The translations under genes were made by a program, and so were the position numbers. A stretch of DNA of 64,000 nt from Prillingera fragicola (taxonomy: Eukaryota > Basidiomycota > Tremellomycetes > Trichosporonales > Trichosporonaceae), in contig BEDY01000007.1 in assembly GCA_002335605.1 (NCBI GenBank), positions 434,001 through 498,000 of the forward strand. The letters run 5' to 3'. Shown piece after piece: positions 22,109 through 33,766 of the stretch. The notes beneath the pieces are model-generated. The model did no database searches, was not told the origin of the DNA, and was given only the letters and a program-made list of their open reading frames with translations. How positions within the stretch are numbered: position 1 is the first letter of the stretch; each line of letters starts with the position of its first letter.

Positions 22109-24456
22109 CTACTCATCATCGTCATCCATCTCCTCATCGCTGCTCCCACTATCAAGCTCAGGCATGACATCGTCGTCATCGTCGTCACCCTCACCCTCAC
22201 CGTTAACAGTCTCCTGGACAATTTCCACCACCTCCCTCACAGCGGTGGCCGCCGGGGCGGACATGAAGTTTGCCGCCATCGCACTTGCCTGCGCCTGTGC
22301 CGCCGACTCGACGGGCTCGGCAGCTGGTGCGGGCACGATGGGGGCCGGAGCAGGGACGGGGGCGGAGAAGGGTGCCGGCGCTGCGCTGAAAGGGGCTGGA
22401 GCCGCGGCCACAGGTGCAGCAGCGACCGGGGCGACGGCGACCGGAGCCACAGCAGGGACGGAAACGACAGGAGCGGCGACAGGAGCAGCGCGCACGGGCT
22501 CATCCACAACCATTTCCTCGTCTTCTTCGACCACATCTCCCTCCATCCCGAATCCAAGCTCTTTGCGCACCTTTGCCTCGGCCTCACTCTCGGGCGCAAA
22601 CATGTGTAGCTGCGCGAGCGCAGGCATGATGCGTGCCATGGGGGGGACGGGAGGATGCAGCAGCATGTCGAGGTGTGCGTGCCTTGCTGCTGTTGATGGC
22701 AGCATGGCGATAATAAGGGAACGAACGTCGCGGGCGTGGCCAGATGCTTCGAGGGAGGCAGCGGCTTGAAGAGCGTCGGCGACTGCGACGGTGAGGCGGC
22801 GATGCAGGTCAGGAGTTGCAATGCCAGCTGGGCGGGAGCGGAGGAAAAGATGAAGAGACAGGTGCAGGCGGAGGGAGAAGGTGAGGAGCGCAGGGGCGAG
22901 GAGGGGTGCCGTGTGCAGTTGGGGGGTAATGCGAAGTGCGGCGAGGATGACTGCTGCCTCTGCTGGAGACGTTGCGCGGGGTGCGCGGCCCTCGAGACCA
23001 CCGAGGAGTGCGTCTTCCGCTCCGCGTGCGCGTTTCTTGTTCTTGCGACCCCCTGTTGCCGGCGCCGATGTCGGGACAGGGCGCGAGTCGAGGAGGGTGC
23101 CGAGGACACCCAGGGAGAAGCGAAGAAGGCGCGTGGTGTATTCGAGAGGAAGGATGGGGGCGGGGTAAGCGTCCATGAGGAGGAAGTGGAACTGCAGAAG
23201 CTTGAAGCGTGAATCGGTCATGGTGTGGGGCACGCGCTCAAGGAGGTATACGCTGTGCTCCAGGATGGCACCAAGATGGGGCACGACGTGGTCACCACAG
23301 GCCGCAATGGTGCCGCCGAGGAGCGACATGCCGGCCAGCCAAATGCGGGGAAGGGCGGCCACAAGCGCGGCGTGGTGCTGGGGAGCAATGTGGGCGAGCG
23401 TGGGGGTGTCGAGCGTGAGGTTGAGTGCGCGCAGGGAGCAGGCCACGAGCTGGGCAACCGGGACGGGCACCGGGCGAGCGCTGGGAAGGCGGAGGAGGGC
23501 GATCGCGGCATCGGTGTAGCCCTCAATCCACTGCAGAGCCGCTGCCGTCCGCGCGAGGGGGTCCACGGAGGCCTCGGGAAGCGAAGCAGGGGGAGGGAAC
23601 GGGGCAGTACGAGGAGGTTCCTCCTCCCATGCGTCGTTGGCGATGGTGGCCAGCGAAGCGGCAAGACCGCCAAGGGCCTCGCGCATGTCGGCACCCCATG
23701 CGAGAGGAGAGGCAGCCTTTCCACCAGCGAGGTGGAGAACAGCCATGGTCTTGGCCGCGTTCATGCGCACGACCTGAGGAGCGCTGTTCAAGCCGAGGTT
23801 GACAGATGTGAGCGATGCACGGAGAGTGGGCACGGCCGGCCGGAACGGTGCAGGCGATGAGAGGAGAAGAGCACGGGTAGCGTCAAGTACAGGTACCTAG
23901 AAATTAGCACCTTGCTACTCGTTGAAGCACTCACCATGGCATCCCACTCGGCAGACTCGAGGAGGCGCTCAACAAGGCGGCCCATGGCGACGGCAAGCTT
24001 GCCCATGGCGGGCTGAACGACTTCGCGCTCGAATGCGGGAGCATAAGGAGCGGCAGAGACAAGGGCACGAGCAAGAGTGAGAAAGGCAGGAAGAGACTCG
24101 GGGGCAGTGTTCGCAGACTAGCTGTCAGAAGTCGTTCATCCACCGGCTCATGTTGCACTCACGCTCAAGGTACCCTGGCAAGCACCCATCCAGGCCTTGC
24201 CATACTGCGCAGCAGCATACCCCTCAGTGTCTTGCTCAATAACAGACGCGGCGAGCTCGGCAGCAGCAGAGTCACGCGAGGTGACTGCACTGTTGAGGCG
24301 GTTGAGCCACTTGTTCAAGGTGCTGGTGTGGAGGGTGGAGGGGTGCTCGAACAGGCGCTGGACTGCGACGAGCTCCTGTGCTGCGGCTGAAGGGAGCGTG
24401 AGAGCTGACAGGAGTGTGAGAACTGTCTCTCCTGTGAGAGCTGCAGGGGCAGTCAT
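22109..24456 (-). CDS. RIX1: Rix1/PELP1-type pre-rRNA processing protein
   Basis: Three exons (24456-24163, 24117-23935, 23896-22109) sum to 2,265 nt, 754 residues, near the length of yeast Rix1. The N-terminal half is an alpha-helical repeat region with the Rix1-type blocks LFEHPSTLHTSTLNKWLNRL, YGKAWMGACQGTLS and a LRASLTSVNLGLNSAPQVVR segment (RIX1 domain). The C-terminus is low-complexity A/P/V repeats (VAPVA, AAPAPFSA) ending in an acidic DDDDDDVMPELDSGSSDEE tail, as in PELP1/Rix1 proteins. In yeast it forms the Rix1-Ipi1-Ipi3 complex that acts with Rea1 on pre-60S particles and ITS2 removal. Divergent from the ING gene. Confidence 0.82.
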
Positions 24457-24798
24457 GGTGGGTGTGAGAGAGGGTGAGTGTCTGGCCAACAGCTGCTCGC
24501 TGGTTATAGTCGCTCGATGTCTCTGAAATCTCAAAACCCAAGATTATTATATAATACCACCGTGGGAAACTTGATAACGGGTGGCAACAAGTGCTATCAC
24601 GTGATCTCTGAGGCTAAATACACGTGTAAAATCATGTCAACGTACAACCGGCATCCCGGCAGACATGTCCCTCTGCAGCACCTTGTTCATCCACCATCCT
24701 CTGCCATCAACCTCTAGAACGATAACAGCAGCTCCTACACTCCTCTCACTCAATCATCCGCACCTCTACTACCACCCACTTCAAGAAATCCACTCGTA
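24457..24798. promoter_or_regulatory. Divergent upstream region RIX1 / ING
   Basis: 342 bp between start codons. It contains CTATCACGTGATCTC near 24594, a CACGTG E-box core, and an A/T patch (TTATTATATAATACC near 24543). The CACGTG core recurs in the 14208-14701 divergent region. Confidence 0.45.
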
Positions 24799-26321
24799 AT
24801 GCCTCCCAAAGCCGCGGCACCGCCGCGGGTACCCTCCCCCGTAGCATCTCCCCCTCCACCACCAAACGATGCCAACGACATTCTCGTCATCCAGGACTTT
24901 ATGGACACTATCGATCAGATCCCAGTAGAGCTCACCCGTGTTCACTCGGACCTCAACGAGCTCGGAGCTGTCCTGTACTGTGAGTGGCCACTTTGGGCGT
25001 GATGGGCGTATGGCCGAATCTGGGACGCCAAACCTCCACATGCTTTCTCAGCCATACAAGACCGCTACTGACGCGCCTAGCAACACTCTGCAACCTGGAA
25101 AAGAAGCTGCACCAGCTCATAGATTGGGTACAGGACCCTTCTATCGGCCCTGAGAGACGTTTCCAGCTTTTGCAGGAGATTGCCGAAGAGGCGGCGCGGT
25201 ACAAGCTAGGAGGTGATGACAAGATACGCGTGGCTGGAGGCGCTTGCGACGGCGTGAGTCATCCGTTCATTATGGCTGTCAGTGCTGACAATGTAGATTA
25301 TGGCCCACCAGCGCCACATTTTGCGGCTCCTCAACTCGTCGAGTCTGCTGCAAAGTGACCCATTGTCACCGTACAGCTACGCCATGACCCTCCCAGCCAT
25401 GCCTGCGCCAACGGCCACGCGTCGTGGTGGAAGGACAACAGGCTCGCCCTTTACCGGGCGTGATGGCGGTGGCACCCCAACCAAGCGCAAGAAGAACCGC
25501 GCCAACAAGAACGACCGGGACGACGACGACACTTCGAGCGTCAATGGCCGCGAGGAGAAGAAGAAGAAGTCTGCAAGCAGGAAGAAGCGCGCCGCCTCGC
25601 CTACAGACTCGATTGCCTCTGGCGTGTATCCCAAGCCGCCCAAGCCACAGACTGCCCGCCAGCTGGCAGCCGAGGAGGCCCGCAAGGCCAAGGCTGCCGC
25701 CAAGCAGGATGATTCAGACGAGGACTCGGGCGACGAGGAGCCAAAGCGCAGCAAGGCTCTCCCCATGGCCGCTACTGTTTCCAACGACTCGCTCGCCCCC
25801 AACGGCGCGCTCGGCATCGACATTGGTCTCTCGCGCGAAAACTCCAACACGGGCAAAACTGTGCCCGGAGCTCCCGCAGCTGATAAGTCCCGTTCCTCTC
25901 GCGTGCGCAAGCGTGGACGAGACGACGAAGAGGAGGACGAGGAGGAGGAAGGCGAGGACGACGAGGCACGTCCGGCCAAGCGTACAACTACTGTCGTCAA
26001 GAAGGGCGCCGTCGACGATCTGGAGAGGGACGGACGCGAGACGACCGGCGGCGACAACGAAGCCGACACACGCGTCTACTGCACTTGCCATCAGCTCAGC
26101 TATGGCGAAATGATCGGTTGCGACAACACTGATACCTGCCCAGTGGAATGGGTAAGCTACGTCTCCTTGATTGCGCTGACCAACAGTTCCACGTCAAGTG
26201 TGTCGGACTTGAACAGCCTTTGCCGGAAATATGGTTCTGCCCAAGCTGTGTGGTGTCTCTCGGCCTGAGCTCGAGTGATGGCAGGATCGAGGGTAAGAAG
26301 CGCAGGAAGGGAAAGAAGTAG
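24799..26321 (+). CDS. ING-family PHD-finger protein (histone acetyltransferase/deacetylase complex subunit)
   Basis: Four exons (24799-24979, 25081-25253, 25297-26151, 26187-26321) give 447 residues. The N-terminal ING helical domain is seen as FMDTIDQIPVELTRVHSDLNEL through LQEIAEEAARYKLGGDDKI and MAHQRHILRLL. The C-terminal PHD finger is complete, C4HC3: YCTCHQLSYGEMIGCDN, CPVEW, then across the last intron FHVKCVGL and WFCPSC. The aromatic Y and W of the finger match the H3K4me3-binding cage of ING proteins. Between the two lies a long disordered, lysine- and acid-rich linker. Yeast relatives are Yng1, Yng2 and Pho23; which complex this one joins cannot be told from sequence. It ends in a basic KKRRKGKK tail. 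Confidence 0.92.
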
Positions 26322-27707
26322 GCAGTGGTATCTCCTCCCTTGGATGCACCTGTGTACGTATACAGGTGGCATGCTTTGATTGCAAAACTAGGTGCCATCT
26401 CTCCACGCTCTTTGTATCGTCTTCTTCGTCGCTCATGTAAAATGCAAAATGGAGTGATCTGGTGCGATGATGACGAGTGCGACGTTGAGTGGGCGTAAAG
26501 AACAGCGCGAAGAGGTGCCCGATGCGACTTGTGCGACTTGTGCGACTTGCGACACTTGTGCAGATGCTGACCAGAAATGTAACACGTCGCGTGCCTCGAC
26601 AAGGGGCCAGAGGTAACTGGCAGTGCACCGAGGGTACAAGCGCATCCCCAAGGGGAACAAGACTGGCAAACCCACGCGCAGTAGGGTCGGCCTTGCATCG
26701 CGTCCTCGGACGCGATGGATATGGTCACTCACTGTTTGAATGATCAGTCTTCTAGTGGTCTCATTAGTCCGCGTTCTTATCTCATTAAGCTTTGTTTTGA
26801 CTTTCATTAGGAATTTGGACTAGACTGCAATGGATCGTGCGCGATGATGAGCAGAGTGGATTCCTGGCATTGGCCTGTCTGAAGAGTCTTCGCCCTACAC
26901 GGTCTTTGGCCGGCTCTACAGCTAACCACGGTACCCCACTGACGACCCGCATCCTCGGCCATTGCGCAGGATCGTCCTCTCAGTGACACATGGCCCGCCA
27001 GAACGACGAACTCACATCCAGTTCTGCCCATCTGGCTCTTTGGATGTCCGTCAGCAGCCCACCCAACCCTCTGGCCTTCAGCTGAACAACACGACTGCGT
27101 GGCCCCGCTTGTGAGGACGTGGCTGAGGAGGGCCAGAGGCTCGTCGGTGTCCCGCTTGTTACGGCCGCTCGGGGAAGCGGGACTGGAGCGGTGGAACTCG
27201 CGGAGCGGAGGGGGGGTGGAGGTGGCTGATGTGGGGTTTGCGATGGCCAAGGTGCGCTGAGAGGAGAAGGTGGCCAAGGGGTTCTGATGGTACGGTTGTC
27301 GCTCGGACTGGTGGGGTAGACGGTGCTTGCGTGCCGGTAGTGTCTGCGGTTGGGCGAGGGAGGGGTTTGTGGCCTGGCGACGGGAGTGCCGGGTGGAGCC
27401 ACAAATCAAGGAGTGACGCGGTGAAGAGTGACCTCAGAATGATAATCAATGAGAATGAGATCATGAGAGTGGGTGAAGACGAGATGATGAGTGATGCGAA
27501 TCATGGTTCGAGTTTGACTGACGGACACACAGACTCGGTCGGTCACAGACTTCTGGCTTTTGGGTCATACAGGAAGGAGGAGACGAGATTGAAGGATGGC
27601 AAAGGACGAGTAGAAGGCGCGTCTGCCATGCTTCTCCCAACGACGCTGTGGACAAGTTGTTGAAGCGGCGGAGTACAAGACAGCAGCATTGTACTCTCAC
27701 TGCCACC
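26322..27707. other. Start of the gene-poor accessory region, unresolved coding content
   Basis: Follows the ING gene. Several frames are open at once because of the base composition. The only stretch with coding-like codon use is the minus-strand exon listed at 27016-27402. Short direct repeats (three GTGCGACTT units near 26530) are present. I cannot support a full gene. Confidence 0.3.
27016..27402 (-). CDS. Possible exon of an unknown proline-rich protein
   Basis: A minus-strand frame with mostly C/G third positions ends at a good donor (GTGAGT at 27015). It codes a P/S/T-rich stretch and then a more ordered end, LKARGLGGLLTDIQRARWAELD. I could not find convincing neighbouring exons or a start, so this may be a gene fragment or chance. 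It lies on the 3' side of the membrane-protein pseudogene. Confidence 0.22.
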
Positions 27708-27871
27708 ATCAGGCGCAGCCATTTCGTCGTCGACTTTGAGGAGGGACAAGACTTGCAGAAACAAGAACAAGTCACTGAATGCATATATCATCAGGCGCAG
27801 CCATTTCGTCGTCGACTTTGAGGAGGGACAAGGCGTGCAGAAACAAGAACAAGTCACTGAATGCATGTCTT
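27708..27871. repeat. Tandem duplication, 82-bp unit x2
   Basis: Bases 27708-27789 and 27790-27871 are two copies of one 82-bp unit that differ at only a few positions, beginning ATCAGGCGCAGCC and containing a CGTCGTCGACTTTGAGGAGG segment. It sits about 140 bp beyond the stop of the membrane-protein gene at 28013. Confidence 0.92.
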
Positions 27872-28012
27872 CCAACTATAGTATCTTCACATTTTCGTTC
27901 TGTTCAGGCCAACCTTCGACACGCAGACTATGGTACTCATGCCCCTGCTCACCCGCCAAACAATGACTCGCGAACCCTTCACGCCGCAGTCCTGGAGCAG
28001 AAAGTGCTAGGG

Positions 28013-29001
28013 CTAGCCGCCTAGGCGCTTGAAAGAGAGTGGGTTGGGAAGGGTGTCCAATGGGGTGAGCCCAATAAAAAAGATAACGCCGAGGAGAGAC
28101 ATTGTCGTAGAGACCATCAGCCACTCCAGCGCCGGCAGCAGTTGCTTGAACTTGGTGAGAAGGCGGTTTGGGAACCACATGGCCGTGAAGGTCTGACGGT
28201 ACGCAAGACACACAAGAACAGCAAAGGGAGGCAAGCTGATAAGGCAGAGGAAAGCAGAGTGGGAAACAAAGAAAACCCGAAGGGCAATCAGGACCATGCA
28301 GGGAATGGACCAGAACATGTTCGCCATGGCATGGCGAAATGCGACAACCTGTCAGCTCCATATGACTGGTCTACTCACGAAAACGCGCATGAGGCGCAGT
28401 CATGGCTCCCTCATAGGCGAGTGACCAGGAGAAGGCGGCGGTAGAGTTTGCTTGAAGCGCTGCGCGGTCCAGGGCAGAGGCAATACGAGAAAGGCTAGGG
28501 ATAGCACTCTGCTGGAGAGCGCCTGCCACCTTGATCATCTGAAGGGTGGTCCCGTCACCGTCTTGGAGGAACTCCACGGCCGAACGAATGTTGTTGGCAG
28601 CCTGAGTAAACTCCGCGTCGTGCACCAAGTGGGTCTGAAGGGGCTCATACCAGGCCAGGTCGTGCCAGTGGCCAAGCGAGGTCGTCAGAAGAGCGGCGAC
28701 GTTGGCGATGGTAGTCGGAAAGAGAGCGTCGTTCTTGAGTTGGTCGAGCTCAAGCTCATAGCTCTGAGTAGAAGTCTAGCCTTTCTGCAGCGTGTCCTCC
28801 AAAAATTCAATCTCTTGATGGCTGAGAGAGATAGTTGTCTGGAGATGGAGGAGAAGGGTGGTGGTGAGGGGGAACCGGAGCCGTAAGGAGAGGAGGGGCG
28901 GAGAGGAAACGGCGGTGTCAGAGTGTGTGGCCACATGTCAGCAATTGTCTTTCCGAGTCCTCAAGCAGTGGCGCCGAGTCAGAAGGGCTCACATTGGGCA
29001 T
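28013..29001 (-). pseudogene. Membrane-protein gene, left copy, with an in-frame stop
   Basis: Paralogue of the gene at 35518-36550. Exons by comparison: 29001-28993 (MPN), 28838-28379 and 28348-28013. Exon 2 codes a helical domain (LKNDALFPTTIANVAALLTT, then DAEFTQAANNIRSAVEFL) that aligns with the right copy. Exon 3 codes two hydrophobic regions: WSIPCMVLIALRVFFVSH with following helices, and MVSTTMSLLGVIFFIGL. An in-frame TAG at 28776-28778 interrupts exon 2, and no GT donor occurs between the exon start and this codon that could splice it out. The predicted intron between exons 2 and 3 is only 30 nt and leaves a one-base phase error, as in the right copy. Either the gene is dead or its exon structure differs from my model. 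Function unknown. Confidence 0.55.
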
Positions 29002-29634
29002 TCTTGTTCTGTCGTGCGAGAGATCAAAAAGGAGTAGAGGGAATGAGAAGGTGTTGGGGAGGAGACGAAGTTTGCAGAAACGAAGAAAAGTATACACCTG
29101 GCAATATCCTCTGTCGGCCTGTCGGGAATGCTCCAAACAGAGTAGGTGCGCAGCTGCTAGCTGGAAAGACGCGTGGCGTCTTGAGCTGAAGAGCTGAAGA
29201 GCTGAAGAGTACCAATCTGGAACACCATGGCGTCAGGGTAGTCATTGGTCAAAGGCTTTTAGCGGCGGACCCGTCGCGGTCGTACTGACAAGTTGCGGTG
29301 CGACATGCTGTTATGCGCTGTTAGCTGTTAGTGCCGGATTCAAGGGCAGGATTGTTCCACCTTGGTACGCAGGTGCGTTCAGATCTTGAGTACTTTAGTC
29401 GTGACAATGAAGCTGAACGCAGGTACGCAGGATACGCCGACTCGCGACTCGCATGTACGCCCATGTCAAGGTACCAAGCTACCAAAGCTTTCCGGGAAAG
29501 TTATGAGATGCACAGCATCTTGGGCCGTGGGGAGGGCTCTCAGTGCACGCTTACTCACTACCGTGTACCGACGGCGAACAGCCGACGACCTACCTACCGG
29601 CCTGCTCCGGCTGGCGGCCTGGGGCTTAACCCCT

Positions 29635-29906
29635 TGCTACCAGCATCCTCCTGTTCTCATGTGGCCTGTGGCCCGTGCAGCTCTGACAATTTACAGGTCA
29701 TAGGTAGTGTCCGCTTGCCATGCCGTGCCCATGCACCCGAGCTGGTTGGCTCCAGCTCGCTGTTCACCATCAAGTCAACTCAACTCATCCAGGTCGTCTA
29801 CGATGATCGTCAGTAGTGATGTCATTGATCATTGATGCCATGTCCTCATCATTGTCGTCGTCGTCGTCGCTGTTGCGGAAAGGTCACATGTCTAGTCTGC
29901 GACATG
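29635..29906. repeat. Dispersed non-coding repeat, copy 1
   Basis: Shares with 33622-33766 a CTACCAGCATCCTCCT word, then a (GTC)n tract, then TCACATGTCTA(G/T)TCTGCGACAT. Order and orientation are the same; spacing differs. Confidence 0.7.
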
Positions 29907-30431
29907 GTCTGGATATCTGATCTGCCTGAGATCCCTGATACCAAAGTGGCCATGTGGCGCATGTGGCGTCAAGCGCGTCAAGGCCGTGAAGGTTAGAAAA
30001 CACCTTACAGACCTCTGGCCTTTGACTAGCTCTGGCTAACTTTGGCTGCGGTGCCCAGATCGACCAGAGCTACCTCCAGCGGTACTGTCCGCATGCCCGC
30101 GTATAGCTTTTTTCCTCCCTGCATGGTAGGGTGAACCACAAGGCCATGAGCCTGATCCTCCAACCAACGTATTGCGGCAATATTGCGGCCAGCGCGGCCA
30201 GATTTCAGCTGCAACATTGGCGCATCCGACAAGGACTGCACACGCCCACAGGGGTTACAGGAGACATCTGGCAATCTGGAGGGGCTTCAGCTGATCAGCT
30301 GATCAGCTGCCAAACAGCCAACGGTGCGTGGTTCCAGTATCACAGCGCGGCAGCTCGGCAGCACCAGTTACTAGGGCAGTACGTATCATACCAAAAGCCA
30401 GAAGGATCGAGTGCGCGAGTGGTAAGCACGG

Positions 30432-30456
30432 CCACTGGCCGGCTAGTGGCCAGTGG
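30432..30456. repeat. Inverted repeat CCACTGGCC ... GGCCAGTGG
   Basis: Two perfect 9-bp arms with a 7-base spacer. The same arm words recur many times at 34011-34230. Confidence 0.8.
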
Positions 30457-31828
30457 TCTTTGGCTAGACATAACCCTGAAGCCGGAAGGCCAAGATTGCC
30501 TGACGCCTGCGGCCTATCTCGAGCTGTGCATGCTGTGGCCCTGTGGCCTGTGGCTCCTGTGATCCTGTGATCCTGTGACAACTGTGATCCTGTGGGTGGC
30601 CTGGCATGTGGCCATGTGGCGCCATTCGCCATGGCGCAGGAAGGGCATCGCCCCCACCAGACTAATCAATTGCCTCCCGATATCCCGATCAGCGAGCATG
30701 TACCCGCCTGCACCACATGCCGCACGGCTGTTCAGTGTAAAGTGTGGGGTCGTATGACATATATGCTGAACAGCTAGGCTGCACGCTGCAGTGCCAGGCC
30801 CCAGGTGAGGCGATGACTTTAATGAGAGCAAACTGCACTCACAGTAAATTACGGGCCACAGTGCACGACAACAGTTTTTACCAACGGTTAAGCACTGCGT
30901 ACTGATCGCACTGATGTACCGACGTTAGAAATCCAACTAGACTGTAGTGATTCTGCTAACGCGACATGTCTTCTGCGAGCATGTGAGCACCAGTTTTCCC
31001 CCATAATATCCTCTCTGCACGCTCTGTCCACCCTCTGTTCCTCTGTTTGTTCACCCTTTGTCCATTCCACAGGCCACAGGGTTGGTTTTTTGGAATGCAT
31101 GCATAGATTCAATTTCTTTCCCTAACACACTGCGTGGCGGCCGTGGCGGACACTGTCAGGAGTGCAGGCATGCTCCGCTCCTGGCCAGCCTGGCCACCTG
31201 CACCTGGCTGCGCTGGATGGCTTGTAAATTGAAAACTTGATAGCTTGCAGCTTGATCCACTTGACAGCTCGACAGCTTGACAACTCAATTGACAGGTCAT
31301 GATAGCATATGACAGATTCAGGACATGCACACAATTCGGTCGGTGAAAATGTTACGTTGTCCAGCGTGATCCGGCCGATCTGGCGTCCTCTCTGCGCTCG
31401 TGCACTCATAGATTTATGATCTCCAGCCTCCAGGCCTCCAATGGCCTCCAATAGCTTAAATTGAACATTAAGGGACTTTGGCACAGAAGAGTCCAGTATT
31501 ATTTGCCTGTGGATTTTGCGAGTTACAGCGGTCAGGGGGCCAGGTAGTTGGCTGTACCACATACACAGCTACTTGCTCGACTTGAAGCAACTTGTGCTGC
31601 GCATGCTGTACCATGTATGCCATACACTTTGGCCCACATCTCCCACTGACATATATCATAAATGATCCATGATTTACCATATGAGCAGTGATATCGTCTG
31701 CTGTAAGAATGGCTTTCTCAATTGATTCCGTGTGAGAACACCGACGTACACACACACAGACTACTTGTCGCCACCCACTGCACCATCCGGACAACCTACT
31801 TTTCTCACCGCAACGTTCATCACATCGA

Positions 31829-32797
31829 ATGTCCTTTCTCAGATCACTGTGGAGCGCTGAAACTTGGCCGCTCCATTCAGCCTGGAGGGGTCGGCATGAC
31901 TTTTACGACACTCGACCACCGCTAGAGGCAGCGCGCATCCTGGAATCTGACCACGACCCAGAGTGGCCGGATGGCAGCCCACCTGCTTGTCTCATATGCA
32001 CACCCACGGTCAGATACTTCCAATATACATCCTACTCCAACCTCTGGCCGCGGCAGTGCAACTACTTCGTGACGTTTTATTGGACAGGCGAGGACGGGCA
32101 GACACTTTCCGTGAGTGGATCAACCTAGCCTGCCCAAGTGCCGTATCTGACTATCGCAGGTCAACCGTGGTGATCTGCGTGCCGCCTTTGACTATCTGGT
32201 TTCCGAGTGGGAGGAGATTGTTGTCCTTCAACAAAAACTCCGCCGGTTGATTGATCAATTCAAACCTTCCTCACCCATCGTGGATCCTGCTCGCGACTTG
32301 TTCATGCAGTTGGAGACCCCGCGAGCTACCGCTCTTGATCTAGCCAGTGAGGAACACGTGCTAACGGTAGCGGAGCTGACTTTGCAGACATGTTTTCGTC
32401 CGTCCTTGATCGTCTCGCCGATGCCGAGGCCGCCGCCGACGTGCCGGTGTCATGGGCTCCGTTTGGCCACCTGGATCTCTCCCCGGAGTCATCCGTGACT
32501 TTGAGCCAAGCCCGTCGTCCTGACTCGTCAAGTCACTCCTCAAACACACTTAGCACTTTCGCCTTCCAAGTCGCACTCGAGATGAGCCGCACCGGAGGTA
32601 CTCTGCCGCGAGCACCCCATGTTGAACTTCTGAAGGAGCGAACGGAGGACGCCGCTCAGAAACTCTTTTTCAGGCTGACGTTGATGAGAATGAGACTAGC
32701 GGCCACGGACGCCGGAAACTTCGGACCCATGGGAGCCAAGGCAGCAGCGCACGTCAAGGCGGTCAACGAGGCTGCCAAGTGGAACGTGACCAAATGA
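31829..32797 (+). CDS. Orphan three-exon gene, left copy
   Basis: Exons 31829-32110, 32160-32346 and 32388-32797 sum to 879 nt, 292 residues. Exon 1 codes WRGRHDFYDTRPPLE, then CTPTVRYFQYTSYSNLWP and TFYWTGEDGQTLS. Exon 2 opens VNRGDLRAAFDYLVSEWEEI and continues as a probable coiled helix. Exon 3 (MFSSVLDRLADAEAA to the KWNVTK end) is mixed helical. The paralogue at 37919-38900 has the same exon phases, an exon 2 of identical length (187 nt) and matching intron sites. This conservation supports a real protein under selection. No signal peptide, membrane segment or known domain is visible. It sits 2.8 kb from the start of the membrane-protein pseudogene and faces away from it. Confidence 0.72.
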
Positions 32798-33208
32798 TGA
32801 GCGTGAGTTGCGTACCTTGCCGCGTTTGGTTAAGCCAGCCAGTTTTCCTTGTCCGTAGCTAACGGTCAAAGGGCATAGCGGCAACGCGTTGCAACGTGGC
32901 GGTTATTGCCAGCTAAATTCTGCCCATTCCGTTGTTGCTTGCTCCCCATCAAGTCGGGATTCGTCACATGGTAAGCTGCTGGAACTGCTGGAATGGCGCC
33001 ACAATAATGCTTACTCGCAGCTGGAGCGTCCTATCGTCTGACGCAGCCGTCGGCGCATGCCATGCCCTTGAAGATCATGTTAGGTTGTATTTCAAGTTCA
33101 TTTGTTGTTCATGTCTGTTCATGTACCCCCCTTGCTGTGCCACTGTCCGGCATATGTCAGGTACTCGGCAATGTATATGTATGCACCGAGTTGTGCAATT
33201 GAGAACGG

Positions 33209-33280
33209 TAACCATATCCCCGGCTTACTTTTGCGATGGGTTGCAATGCGCTACGGCTTGTGGTTCTGTGAACCAGAGCC
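33209..33280. other. Conserved non-coding element downstream of the left orphan gene
   Basis: Nearly identical to 39305-39380 over about 50 bp (TTTGCGATGGGTTGCAATGC ... TGTGGTTCTGTGAACCA). It contains a small hairpin, GGTTC-TGT-GAACC. No open frame spans it in both copies. Confidence 0.75.
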
Positions 33281-33621
33281 CCTGTTACATACAAACAGGT
33301 AAGGTGAGCAGGTAAGGAGCGAAAGTGGTTTTGCACTTTTTACTGCCTCCAGGGTTCTATAGCACAACAGCAAAGGACACATATCCATCTTGAACAGTCT
33401 GTACTAATCTGCCCCAGCCCAAAGGCGCGCCAGGGCTGGACGCCGACACGAGAGCGAGCGTCCTTGGGCACTGGGGGTGAAGCGGGCGGTGGTTAGCTGT
33501 TCCAACTGCAGTGCTGCTATTACCAGATCCAGGATCCAGGAGCAGCAGAGATGTACATGTATATAAGCAATTGTAACAGGTTGCAACTACTGTTGGATCC
33601 TCGCCACCAGCTGGCCACCAG

Positions 33622-33766
33622 CTACCAGCATCCTCCTTTGAAACCTGTGCTGCCGCATGGCCGGCAGCTGCGAGTTCAATTCCGAGCTTGTCATGAACGC
33701 CATGTCGTCGTTGTCGTCGTCGTCGTCGTTGTTGTCGCAAGGATCACATGTCTATTCTGCGACATT
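33622..33766. repeat. Dispersed non-coding repeat, copy 2
   Basis: See copy 1 at 29635-29906; it includes a (GTC)n tract at about 33704-33735. Confidence 0.7.

Larger units (their letters stand above)
29002..31828. other. Gene-free, repeat-rich accessory DNA
   Basis: 2.8 kb with no frame I trust. It holds iterated short words: a CAGCTGATCAGCTGATCAGCTG palindromic run near 30290, repeated CCTGTGATCCTGTG near 30550, and repeated AGCTTGA(C/T) words near 31230-31290. It also has the inverted repeat at 30432-30456 and a non-coding segment (about 29635-29906) repeated near 33622-33766. Confidence 0.5.

Noticed and set aside
26807..27409. 200-residue minus-strand frame
   Set aside because: An out-of-phase reading that crosses a likely splice donor at 27015; composition is not protein-like.
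30131..30562. 143-residue plus-strand frame in the repeat-rich region
   Set aside because: Built mostly from short repeats and inverted repeats, with no codon bias.
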